From contig JAURYH010000022.1 of the NCBI GenBank assembly GCA_030653975.1, positions 1-48,968 on the forward strand: a stretch of 48,968 nt of DNA, written 5' to 3'. The position numbers were made by a program, and so were the translations under genes. The number at the start of each line of letters is the position of its first letter. Positions within the stretch are counted from its first letter, which is position 1. This document shows, piece by piece, positions 25,311 to 33,385 of this stretch. The stretch comes from Hydrogenophaga sp. Lineage in GTDB: Bacteria; Pseudomonadota; Gammaproteobacteria; Burkholderiales; Burkholderiaceae_C. Below the pieces are notes generated by a model. It was not told the origin of the DNA. It searched no databases and saw only the letters and a program-made list of their open reading frames with translations.

Positions 25311-25778
25311 TCAAGGGAGGTTCGGCTCGGTCTTGCCGGTTTCTTCTTCGGGCCAGTCGCGGATGTAGGCCTTGAGCATCTTGTTTTCGAAGTTCTGGCT
25401 GTCGACCACGGCCTTGGCCACGTCGTAGAAGCTGATCACGCCCATCAACATCTTGGCGTCCATGACCGGCATGTAACGGGTGTGCTTTTCCAGCATCAGG
25501 GGGCGCACCTCATCGAGTTCGGTCTCGGGGGTGCAGCTCATGGGATGGTCGTCCATCACGGCGCGCACCGCGCGGGTGCCGAGCACGCCGCTGTTCTTGG
25601 CCAGCGTGTGGATCACTTCCCGGAAGGTCAACATGCCCACCAGCTCGCCGTGTTCCATGACGGCCAGCGAACCGATGTCGAACTGGGCCATGGTTTCGGC
25701 CGACTGGATCAGCGTGTCGTCGGGGTGGCAGGTGTAGAGGGTTCCGCCCTTGACGCGCAGGATGTCACTGACTTTCAT
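25311..25778 (-). CDS. CBS-domain pair protein
   Basis: A 155-residue cytoplasmic protein made almost wholly of two CBS motifs (about 1-62: MKVSDILRVKGGTLYTCHPDDTLIQ...VGMLTFREV; and about 72-130: VRAVMDDHPMSCTPETELDEV...LMGVISFYDV). CBS pairs bind adenine nucleotides and regulate partners, but stand-alone versions such as this are mostly uncharacterised. The start has good upstream GAGGAGAA. It is divergent from the sulfhydrylase gene across 132 bp and ends at the shared terminator. Confidence 0.9.
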   Translation of the reverse strand: MKVSDILRVKGGTLYTCHPDDTLIQSAETMAQFDIGSLAVMEHGELVGMLTFREVIHTLAKNSGVLGTRAVRAVMDDHPMSCTPETELDEVRPLMLEKHTRYMPVMDAKMLMGVISFYDVAKAVVDSQNFENKMLKAYIRDWPEEETGKTEPNLP

Positions 25779-25910
25779 CGCCGTTCTCCTCGGAATGTTT
25801 GGTGTCGCCAGCCGGTCTGGCATGCATCGGAATATAGCCCACAATAAACCCCAAAACCACCGCGTGCAACCCGATGCGGGCGCATTCGAACCCCAAAGGA
25901 GACAGACCCC

Positions 25911-27221
25911 ATGCCCGGTTATTCCGACCCCGGCTTTGACACGCTGGCGCTGCACGCCGGCGCCACACCCGACGCGACCGGCGCGCGTGCCGTGCCGATC
26001 CACCTCACCACCTCGTTCGTCTTCGAGTCCAGCGACCACGCCGCCGCCCTCTTCAACCTGGAACGCGCCGGCCACGTCTACAGCCGCATCAGCAACCCGA
26101 CGAATGCGGTGTTCGAACAGCGCATGGCCGCGCTCGAAGGCGGCATCGGCGCCATTTCGGTCGCCAGCGGGCAGGCCGCGCTGCACCTGTCCATCGCCAC
26201 GCTCATGGGCGCGGGCTCGCACATCGTCGCCAGCACGGCGCTCTATGGCGGCAGCCAGAACCTGCTGCACTACACGCTGCGCCGCTTCGGCATCGAAACG
26301 ACCTTCGTGAAGCCCGGCGACATCGATGGCTGGCGCGCCGCCGTGCGGCCCAACACCAAGCTGTTTTTCGGCGAAACCGTGGGCAACCCGGGTCTGGACG
26401 TGCTCGACATCCCCACCGTGGCGCAGATCGCGCACGAAGCGAAAGTGCCGCTGCTGGTGGACAGCACGCTGACCACGCCCTACCTGATCAAACCCTTCGA
26501 ACACGGCGCCGATCTCATCTACCACTCGGCCACCAAGTTCCTGAGCGGCCACGGCACGGTGATCGGCGGCGTGGTGGTGGACGGCGGCAGTTTCGACTGG
26601 GACGCCAGCGGCAAGTACCCCGAGCTCACCGAGCCCTACGACGGCTTTCACGGCATGACCTTCAGCGAAGAAAGCACCGTCGGCGCTTTCCTGCTGCGTG
26701 CCCGGCGCGAAGGCCTGCGCGACTTCGGCGCCTGCCTGAGCCCGCACAGCGCCTGGCTCATCCTGCAAGGGCTGGAGACACTGTCGCTGCGCATGGAGCG
26801 CCACATGAGCAACACCGAGAAGGTCGTTCAGTTCCTCGCCAGCCACCCGCTGGTGGGCCGCGTGGGCCACCCGCTGCTCGAATCGCACCCCAGCCATGCG
26901 CTGGCGAACAAGCTGCTGAAACATGGGGCGAAAGGCGCCGGCGCGGTGTTCAGCTTCGACATCAAAGGCAGCCGCGAACAGGGCAAGGCCTTCATCGAGG
27001 CACTCAAGCTCTTCAGCCACCTGGCCAACGTGGGCGACTGCCGCTCGCTGGTGATCCACCCGGCCAGCACCACGCACTTCCGCATGAGCGACGAGGCCCT
27101 GGCCGGCGCCGGCATCGGCCCCGGCACCATCCGCCTGTCCATCGGACTCGAAGACCCGGACGACCTGATCGACGATTTGAAGCGAGCGCTCAAGGCCGCT
27201 GAGAAAGCGGGAAACCTATGA
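25911..27221 (+). CDS. O-acetylhomoserine/O-succinylhomoserine sulfhydrylase, PLP-dependent
   Basis: A 436-residue Cys/Met-metabolism PLP enzyme, which joins sulfide to an activated homoserine to make homocysteine for methionine synthesis. Signatures: VYSRISNPTNAVFEQRMAALEGG, SGQAALHLSIATLM (cofactor-phosphate region), LLVDSTLTTPYLIKP with Asp184 to the pyridine nitrogen, and HSATKFLSGHG with Lys209 as the Schiff-base lysine. The length (over 420) and the insertion around 215-245 favour the acetylhomoserine type (MetY) over cystathionine gamma-synthase. AAAGGAGA precedes the start. No SAM riboswitch was recognised in the 132-bp leader. Confidence 0.93.
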   Translation: MPGYSDPGFDTLALHAGATPDATGARAVPIHLTTSFVFESSDHAAALFNLERAGHVYSRISNPTNAVFEQRMAALEGGIGAISVASGQAALHLSIATLMGAGSHIVASTALYGGSQNLLHYTLRRFGIETTFVKPGDIDGWRAAVRPNTKLFFGETVGNPGLDVLDIPTVAQIAHEAKVPLLVDSTLTTPYLIKPFEHGADLIYHSATKFLSGHGTVIGGVVVDGGSFDWDASGKYPELTEPYDGFHGMTFSEESTVGAFLLRARREGLRDFGACLSPHSAWLILQGLETLSLRMERHMSNTEKVVQFLASHPLVGRVGHPLLESHPSHALANKLLKHGAKGAGAVFSFDIKGSREQGKAFIEALKLFSHLANVGDCRSLVIHPASTTHFRMSDEALAGAGIGPGTIRLSIGLEDPDDLIDDLKRALKAAEKAGNL

Positions 27222-27250
27222 GCCCCCACGTTCATCACTTCGTGTATTCA

Positions 27251-27297
27251 CTGCCCCCCAAGGGGGCGACGGCGTCCCTTGGGGCGGCCCGGCGGGA
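27251..27297. repeat. Dispersed GC-rich repeat, class 2, copy 2
   Basis: CTGCCCCCCAAGGGGGCGAC followed by GGCGTCCCTTGGGGCGGCCC and GGCGGG. It shares the hairpin and TTGGGGCGGCCCGGCG core with the copy at 21220-21291. It lies between the sulfhydrylase and hydrolase genes, transcribed in the same direction, and may reduce read-through. Confidence 0.6.
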
Positions 27298-27306
27298 GTC
27301 CTGACC

Positions 27307-28128
27307 ATGTACCTGCCAGTCAACGGCGCCCAGACCTACTGCTACACCGGCGGCAAACCCTTCGATGCCGCCAAACCCACCGTGGTCTTCATCCACGGCG
27401 TGCTCAACGACCACAGCGTCTGGATCCTGCAGACCCGCTACCTCGCGAACCATGGCTGGAACGTGCTCGCGGTCGACCTGCCCGGGCATTGCAAGAGCGG
27501 TGGGGAAGCACCTTCTTCCGTCGAAGAAGCCGCGGACTTCATCGCCGCGCTGCTCGACGCGGCAGGTGTGCCAAGAGCCGCACTGGTCGGCCACAGCTGG
27601 GGCTCGCTGATCGCGCTCGAAGCCGCGTCCCGGCTGAAAGAACGGGTGAGCCACCTGGTGCTGGTGGGCACGGCCTACCCCATGAAGGTCTCACCCGCGC
27701 TGATCGAAGCCTCGCTCAACGAGCCTGAGAAAGCGCTCAAGATGGTCAACGTGTTCTCGCGCAGCACCCTGGCCGCCCCGCCCTCGGCGCTCGGCCCCGG
27801 CACCTGGGTCTATGGCGCGAGCATGGCGCTGGGCCGACGCGTGCTGGCCAGCAACCCGAAGGTGAATGTGTTCCACCGCGGCTTCGTGGCCTGCGACACC
27901 TATGCGAATGGCGAGCAGGCCATGGTCACCATCACCTGCCCGGTGCTGTTCCTGCTCGGCGCCCAGGACCAGATGACGCAGCCCAGAGCCGCGCAGGGCC
28001 TGATCAAGGCCGCCCAGGCGGCGGACAAGACCGTGCGGGTGGAGAGCCTGCCGGTCGGTCACCACCAGATGACGGAAACGCCCGACGCCACGCTGTTCGC
28101 CATCCGCGATTTCCTTCGGAGCCGCTGA
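27307..28128 (+). CDS. Alpha/beta hydrolase
   Basis: A 273-residue serine hydrolase without signal peptide. The oxyanion region is VVFIHGVLNDHSVW, the nucleophile elbow GHSWGS (Ser97), the acid lies in LFLLGAQDQMTQPRAA and the catalytic His in LPVGHHQMTETP. Such enzymes cleave esters, lactones or C-C bonds; the substrate cannot be deduced. It may be co-transcribed with the sulfhydrylase gene 85 bp upstream, though a repeat lies between them. Confidence 0.88.
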   Translation: MYLPVNGAQTYCYTGGKPFDAAKPTVVFIHGVLNDHSVWILQTRYLANHGWNVLAVDLPGHCKSGGEAPSSVEEAADFIAALLDAAGVPRAALVGHSWGSLIALEAASRLKERVSHLVLVGTAYPMKVSPALIEASLNEPEKALKMVNVFSRSTLAAPPSALGPGTWVYGASMALGRRVLASNPKVNVFHRGFVACDTYANGEQAMVTITCPVLFLLGAQDQMTQPRAAQGLIKAAQAADKTVRVESLPVGHHQMTETPDATLFAIRDFLRSR

Positions 28129-28131
28129 GGC

Positions 28132-28503
28132 TCACTTGGCGACGGCGCTCGGCCAGGCGTTGCGCGTCGCCGCCGCGGCCCGCCGGGCCCATCGCCGCCA
28201 TGCGCGCCAGGCGGCCGCGCTCCAGCCATGGCGCGGCACCGGCTCCACCAGCGGCATCAGCAGGTACTCGCTGTAGCAGGACGGCGCGTCCGCAGCCGGA
28301 CGGGGCCCGGCGTCGGCGCCGATCAGTATCCAGTCCTGCAGCAGGTCGATGCTGGCGCCGGGGCCGAGAAACAGGTCCTGCGCGGCGTTGGGCTGGGTCA
28401 GCCAGAAATGGCCGCTCACCACCCGCAGGCGCATGCCGGCGCTGGCGTCGATCATGCGCGTCTGGCGCGGCAACAGGCGGGTGGTCTGGGCGGTGGGGTG
28501 CAT
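28132..28503 (-). CDS. DUF2917 family protein
   Basis: A 123-residue protein with the DUF2917 domain in its first 80 residues (RLLPRQTRMIDASAGMRLRVVSGHFWLTQPNAAQDLFLGPGASIDL), a cupin-like beta fold, and a Trp/Arg/Ala-rich tail. No function is established. ATG 28503 is preceded by AGGAGG. It is divergent from the MocR-type regulator, a pairing seen repeatedly in beta-proteobacteria, so it is probably that regulator's target. It is convergent with the hydrolase gene, 3 bp apart. Confidence 0.8.
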   Translation of the reverse strand: MHPTAQTTRLLPRQTRMIDASAGMRLRVVSGHFWLTQPNAAQDLFLGPGASIDLLQDWILIGADAGPRPAADAPSCYSEYLLMPLVEPVPRHGWSAAAWRAWRRWARRAAAATRNAWPSAVAK

Positions 28504-28698
28504 GGCGGGCCTCCTGTGGATGAGGCTCCACTGTCCCTGTTTGAGCCCTGGCGCAACAGACACACAGATCGCCCAGGTGGTGCGCACCAGACGCGCTTTT
28601 CGCGCCATCTGTGTGGTCTCTTTGGGGCCCATCTGTACCGGTCACCCACGCGCCTGGGCGCCTGGTGTGGGCCGGCACTCGGTTAGCATGGAAACGCC

Positions 28699-30219
28699 AT
28701 GCCCGCGCCCCTTCCCACGCTTGCGCTGTGTCCGGCCCCGTCGGTCGAACCGGTCCCCGCCCTGCCGCTGTACCAGCAGATCGCGCAGACACTCGCGCAG
28801 CTGATCCACAGCGGTGCCTTCAAGGTCGGTCAGCGCCTGCCGTCCGTGCGGGCCACGGCGCTGACGCAGGGTGTGTCCATCTCCACCGCGATGCAGGCCT
28901 ACCGCCAGCTCGAAGAGCAGGGCCTGGTGCAGGCGCGTCCCAAGGCGGGCTACTTCGTGAAGCGCGCCCAGCGCATCGCCCAGCCCGGCCTGAGCGCGCC
29001 GCCCCAGCGCAGCTTTCTGCTGGAGCGGCAAAGCCGCTCCGAGGCCTTCGCCATGCTGCACCAGCCTGGCGACCGGGCCACGTTTGGCGGCTTCACCCCG
29101 CAAAGCAGCGAACTGTTCGACGAGGACCGGCTGCGGGTGGCCATCGGCCGTGCCTCGCGGGTGCACCGGCACAGCCTGACCGAATACAACAAGGCCGATG
29201 CCGGACGGCCCGCGTTGCGCCAGGCGGTGGCCCAGCGCGCCCTGCAACTGGGCTGCGCGCTGGACGCCAGCGACATCGTGATCACCGCCAGCTGCACCCA
29301 GGCGGTCAGCCTGTGCCTGCGCGCCGTCACGCAGCCGGGCGACGTGGTGGCGCTCGAATCGCCCACCTTTTTCGGTTACCTCGACCTGATCGAATCCCTG
29401 GGCCTGCGGGTGCTGGAGATTCCCACGCACCCGGCCACCGGGCTCTCGCTGCCCGCGCTGGAACTGGCGCTGGACACACAGCCCGTCAGGGCCGTGCTGG
29501 CCGCGCCCACGCTGTCCAACCCGCTGGGATCGGTCATGCCGCTGGCGGCCAAGCAGCGCCTGGTGCGCCTGCTGGCCCAGCGGCGGGTGCCCCTGATCGA
29601 AGACGTGGTGTTCAACGACCTGTTGTCCGGGGACGAACGGCGCAAGGCCGCCAAGGCCTGGGACACCGAAGGCAACGTCATGGTCTGCGGCTCGTTTGCC
29701 AAGACGCTGACGCCGGGGATCCGTCTGGGCTGGGTCGAGGCCGGTCGCTGGCGCGATGCCGTCGCCACCCACAAGCGGCTGCAGGGCGCGGCCACCAACG
29801 TGGTGCTGGAAGAAGCGCTGGCCGATCTGCTGACCCAGGGCAGCTACGAAGCCCACCTGCGCCGCCTCACGGCGTCCATGCGGCAGCGCCGCCACGAAGC
29901 GCGCCACCTGATCGCCCACCACTTCCCCCCGGGAACGCGGGTGAGCAATCCGCCGTCGGGCGACACGCTCTGGCTGGAACTGCATCCGGCGATCGCCAGC
30001 ATGGACCTCTTCAAACGCTGTGCCAGCGAAGGCATCACCTTCGGCCCGGGTGAACTCTTCACCGCCACCGACCGCTACCGCAACTGCCTGCGCCTGAACT
30101 TCTCGGGCCCCTGGAACGCCATCACCATGCAGGCCCTGGCACGCATCGGCGAGATCGCACGCCAGATGCTGGAGCACCCCGCCGCAAGCCCGACGCCCCC
30201 GGTCCTGCGGCGCGCTTAG
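28699..30219 (+). CDS. MocR/PdxR-type PLP-dependent GntR family regulator
   Basis: A 506-residue regulator fusing a GntR winged helix (about 22-90: LPLYQQIAQTLAQLIHSGAFKVGQRLPSVR...LVQARPKAGYFV) to a fold-type I aminotransferase domain (about 130-490) used as a sensor. PLP-binding residues are present: Asp302 (PLIEDVVFND), and Lys335 in GSFAKTLTPGIRLGW. Such proteins control vitamin B6, amine or amino-acid genes. The divergent DUF2917 gene, 195 bp away, is the likely target. It is not a genuine aminotransferase, as shown by the DNA-binding domain. Confidence 0.9.
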   Translation: MPAPLPTLALCPAPSVEPVPALPLYQQIAQTLAQLIHSGAFKVGQRLPSVRATALTQGVSISTAMQAYRQLEEQGLVQARPKAGYFVKRAQRIAQPGLSAPPQRSFLLERQSRSEAFAMLHQPGDRATFGGFTPQSSELFDEDRLRVAIGRASRVHRHSLTEYNKADAGRPALRQAVAQRALQLGCALDASDIVITASCTQAVSLCLRAVTQPGDVVALESPTFFGYLDLIESLGLRVLEIPTHPATGLSLPALELALDTQPVRAVLAAPTLSNPLGSVMPLAAKQRLVRLLAQRRVPLIEDVVFNDLLSGDERRKAAKAWDTEGNVMVCGSFAKTLTPGIRLGWVEAGRWRDAVATHKRLQGAATNVVLEEALADLLTQGSYEAHLRRLTASMRQRRHEARHLIAHHFPPGTRVSNPPSGDTLWLELHPAIASMDLFKRCASEGITFGPGELFTATDRYRNCLRLNFSGPWNAITMQALARIGEIARQMLEHPAASPTPPVLRRA

Positions 30220-30282
30220 GCGACTGCGCGGCGGGAAAACCAGCACCCGCGTTCCACCGCGCGCAGCCACAATGGCCGCACC

Positions 30283-31569
30283 ATGCTGAAAGACCCGATC
30301 ACCCCACCCCTGAGCGCTGCGCGGGCGCACGAGATCGCCACCGCCTTCGACCTGCGCGCCCTGCCCGCCGACTTCCTGGCCAACCCCTACCCGGTGTACG
30401 CCGCGCTGCGCGAGCACGAACCGGTGCGCCACATGCCCGACGGCTCGGTGTTCCTCACCCGCTACGCCGACCTGGTGGCGGTGTACCGCGACGCGGCCAC
30501 CTTCAGTTCGGACAAACACGTGGAATTCGCGCCCAAATACGGCGCGGATTCGGCGCTGTACGAGCACCACACCACCAGCCTGGTGTTCAACGACCCGCCG
30601 CTGCACACCCGGGTGCGCAAGCTCATCATGGGTGCCCTCACCCGCCGCGCCATCGCCGACATGGAGCCCGGCCTGGTGGCACTGGTGGACAGCCTGCTCG
30701 ACCGCATCGCCGCACAAGGCGGCGGCGACCTGATCGAGGACTTCGCCTCGGCCATTCCGGTGGAAATCATCGGCAACCTGCTGGGCGTGCCACACCAGGA
30801 CCGCGGTCCGCTGCGCGCCTGGTCGCTCGCCATCCTGGGCGCGCTGGAACCGGTGGTGACACCCGAACAGCACGCCCTGGGCAACCGCAGCGTGATCGAG
30901 ATGCTGGACTACCTGCGCACCCTGGTGGCCGAGCGGCGTCAGCGCCCGGGCGACCCGGAGCACGACGTGCTCACGCGCCTGATCCAGGGCGAGGGGGATG
31001 GCGAAAAGCTCAGCGAGGTCGAACTCTTGCAGAACTGCATCTTCCTGCTCAACGCCGGCCACGAGACCACCACCAACCTGATCGGCAACGGGCTGATCCT
31101 GCTCGAAGAGTTTCCCGCTGCCAAGGCCGGTCTGCTGGCCGACCTGCAGGCCACGGCCAGCGATGCCGCCGCGCAGGAACAGGTGCTCACGCTGGCGGTG
31201 GACGAGTGCCTGCGTTTCGAGTCGTCCAACCAGCTCGGCAACCGGCGCGCCCTGAAAGCCACGCAGGTCGGCGGTGTGGACCTGTCCGCGGGTGCGCTCG
31301 TGACGCTGTGCATCGGCGCGGCCAACCGCGATCCGGCGCAGTTCCCCGACCCTGAAACGCTGGACCTGCGACGCGCCACCAACAAGCACCTGGCCTTCGG
31401 CTTCGGCATCCACCAGTGCGCGGGCCTGAGCCTGGCGCGGCTCGAAGGCCGCATCGCCATCGGCCGCTTCCTGCAGCGCTTCCCGGACTACCGGCTGAGC
31501 GCAGCCCCCACGCGCGGCGGGCGGGCGCGCTTTCGCGGTTTTCTGGGCGCGCCGTTCAAGATCGGCTGA
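30283..31569 (+). CDS. Cytochrome P450 (bacterial class I type)
   Basis: A 428-residue soluble P450. The I-helix motif AGHETTT (258-264) carries the oxygen-activating acid-alcohol pair, the ExxR motif is ECLR (308-311), and the heme loop is FGFGIHQCAG with Cys379 as the iron ligand. It inserts oxygen into a hydrophobic substrate using electrons from a ferredoxin/reductase, neither of which is nearby. No membrane anchor. It follows the MocR gene by 63 bp in the same direction. The substrate is not evident; nearest analogues are CYP107/CYP102-unrelated soluble types, so I give no symbol. Confidence 0.93.
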   Translation: MLKDPITPPLSAARAHEIATAFDLRALPADFLANPYPVYAALREHEPVRHMPDGSVFLTRYADLVAVYRDAATFSSDKHVEFAPKYGADSALYEHHTTSLVFNDPPLHTRVRKLIMGALTRRAIADMEPGLVALVDSLLDRIAAQGGGDLIEDFASAIPVEIIGNLLGVPHQDRGPLRAWSLAILGALEPVVTPEQHALGNRSVIEMLDYLRTLVAERRQRPGDPEHDVLTRLIQGEGDGEKLSEVELLQNCIFLLNAGHETTTNLIGNGLILLEEFPAAKAGLLADLQATASDAAAQEQVLTLAVDECLRFESSNQLGNRRALKATQVGGVDLSAGALVTLCIGAANRDPAQFPDPETLDLRRATNKHLAFGFGIHQCAGLSLARLEGRIAIGRFLQRFPDYRLSAAPTRGGRARFRGFLGAPFKIG

Positions 31570-31597
31570 TCTCCTGAACTCCCGCGCCCTGGGTGGC

Positions 31598-32839
31598 TCA
31601 GGGCACCGATGGCGCCGTCAGCGCCTGCGCCACCGTCATGGCCTTCAGGCAGCTCGCGGCCCAGAAGGCTTCTGTGCCGGGCGAGTTGGGCAGCAGCAGG
31701 CGCTCGGCCAGCGGTGCCACCGGCGTCTGCGCCGGGTCGATCAGCAGCACGTAGCGCTCGCCGTCCTCGTCGAGCCGCCCCAGCCAGTCCAGCGCCACGA
31801 GGGCGGCCACCGGTTCTTCGAGCTGCAGGGCTTCCACGCGCAGCGTGTGCGCCAGTGCGGCCAGGCTCTGGCCTTTCTGCGCCGCACCCCGCGCCAGGCT
31901 CAACTGCTCCAGCACCTCCAGCGCCAGCTGGAAGCTCCAGCCCGGCGAGTCACCGCGCCGCGCGATGCCCGCCAGCAGGCTGGGCAGGTAGGCCGACACG
32001 ACCGCGCCCAGCAGGATGATCACCCAGGCCACGTAGAACCACACCAGCAGGATGGGCACCGTGGCGAAGGTGCCATAGACCACCGAATACGTCGGTATCT
32101 GCGTGAGGTACCAGCCCAGCGCCTTCTTGGCCAGTTCCAGGCCACTGGCCACGAAGAGACCGCCGATCAGCGCATGGGTCCAGCGCACGTGGGTGTTGGG
32201 CACATAGCGGTAGAGCGCGCCCATGCCGACCACCACGATCGCAAACTGCACCGTGTCCAGCAGCAGGCGCACGGCACCCGGCAACGCCGACACCATGCCG
32301 CTCGAAGCGGTCAGGGCGTAGGAGGTGACGGTGAGGCTGACCGCGAGCAGCAGCGGCCCCAGCGTGAGCACCGCCCAGTAGACCAGGATGCGCTGCGTCA
32401 GCGGCCGCGCCTGGCGCACGCGCCAGATGTCGTTGAGCTTGCGGTCGATGGTGAGGATCAGCGCCAGCGCAGTCACCAGCAGCACCAGCGCGCCGGCCCA
32501 GCCCATCTGGCTGGCCTTGGCGGCGAACTGGTTGAGCGAACTCAGCACCTGCCGGGCGATGTTGTCCGGGATCAGGCTCTTGACCAGCCAGCCCTGCAGC
32601 GTGACCTGCAGGCGGGCAAACATCGGGAAGGCGCTGAAGATCGCCAGCGCCACGGTGAACAGCGGCACCAGCGAGATGGTGGTGGTGAAGGTGAGGCTGC
32701 TGGCGGTGACGCCCAGGCGGTCTTCGCGGAAACGCTCGCGCAGCGTGATGGCGGTGTTGCGCCAGGGGAATTTCAGCGTGTCGGCCCACAGCTCGCGCAG
32801 AAAGGTTTCCATCGCCCGCAGGCGCTCATTCAGGGTCAT
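31598..32839 (-). CDS. YihY/virulence factor BrkB family membrane protein
   Basis: A 413-residue inner-membrane protein. The conserved YihY region (about 20-290) contains RFREDRLGVTASSLTFTTTISLVPLFTVAL, LILTIDRKLNDIWR and FATVPILLVWFYVAWVIILLGA, with six hydrophobic helices, followed by a cytoplasmic C-terminal domain of about 120 residues (winged-helix-like, LARGAAQKGQSLAALAHTLRVEALQLEEPVAALVALDWLG, key part ALAHTLRVEALQLEEP). It was once called ribonuclease BN, which is wrong; the function remains uncertain (lipid or envelope related). ATG 32839 fits the family start. Confidence 0.9.
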   Translation of the reverse strand: MTLNERLRAMETFLRELWADTLKFPWRNTAITLRERFREDRLGVTASSLTFTTTISLVPLFTVALAIFSAFPMFARLQVTLQGWLVKSLIPDNIARQVLSSLNQFAAKASQMGWAGALVLLVTALALILTIDRKLNDIWRVRQARPLTQRILVYWAVLTLGPLLLAVSLTVTSYALTASSGMVSALPGAVRLLLDTVQFAIVVVGMGALYRYVPNTHVRWTHALIGGLFVASGLELAKKALGWYLTQIPTYSVVYGTFATVPILLVWFYVAWVIILLGAVVSAYLPSLLAGIARRGDSPGWSFQLALEVLEQLSLARGAAQKGQSLAALAHTLRVEALQLEEPVAALVALDWLGRLDEDGERYVLLIDPAQTPVAPLAERLLLPNSPGTEAFWAASCLKAMTVAQALTAPSVP

Positions 32840-32908
32840 CCCGGTATCATCCCAGATTGTCCCTGGGGCGCACCTCCGGTGCCGCTGCCCCGCCAACCTT
32901 CCCCCTCC

Positions 32909-33385
32909 ATGCCCGACGCCCTGCACACCCCTTCCTCGCCCGCCCTGCCCGCCGTTGCGTTCACCCGCTGGCTCGCCGTGGGCAGCCTGCTGGGCCTGAT
33001 CGTGCTGTGCCTGGCCTGGGAACTCTGGCTCGCGCCGCTGCGCCCGGGGGGCTCCTGGCTGGTGCTCAAGGTGTTGCCGCTCACGATCCCCCTGGCCGGT
33101 CTGCTGAAGAACCGCATGTACACCTACCGCTGGCTCAGCCTGCTGGTGTGGGTGTATTTCACCGAAGGCGTGGTGCGCGCCACCAGCGACAGCGGCCTCT
33201 CGGCCGTGCTGGCCGGCGTCGAGGTGCTGCTGTGCGTGCTGCTGTTCGTGGCGTGTGCGCTGCACGTGCGCGTCCGCCAGCGCGCCGCCGGCCAGGAAGC
33301 CGTGGCCGCCGACAAGGCCCGCCACGCCGTGGCCACCGGCGCCGCGGCCGACCCCGTCAACACCACCTCCACCACCCGCCCATGA
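32909..33385 (+). CDS. DUF2069 family membrane protein
   Basis: A 158-residue protein with four hydrophobic segments in residues 20-118 (WLAVGSLLGLIVLCLAWELW; LVLKVLPLTIPLAGLL; YRWLSLLVWVYFTEGVVRA; LAGVEVLLCVLLFVACALHV), the size and pattern of DUF2069. The tail is Ala/Arg-rich. The function is unknown. Its stop overlaps the next start by 4 bp (ATGA), so it is translated together with the FAD-linked oxidase, as often seen in beta-proteobacteria. Confidence 0.82.
   Translation: MPDALHTPSSPALPAVAFTRWLAVGSLLGLIVLCLAWELWLAPLRPGGSWLVLKVLPLTIPLAGLLKNRMYTYRWLSLLVWVYFTEGVVRATSDSGLSAVLAGVEVLLCVLLFVACALHVRVRQRAAGQEAVAADKARHAVATGAAADPVNTTSTTRP

Noticed and set aside
28642..31413. Very long minus-strand open frame opposite the MocR and P450 genes
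   Set aside because: It is antisense to two complete genes with recognisable domains; its translation is His/Gln/Arg-rich with no domain, as expected of the complement of GC-rich coding DNA.
31598..32839. YihY homologue as ribonuclease BN
   Set aside because: The old name was a misassignment; the protein is a membrane protein without nuclease motifs.
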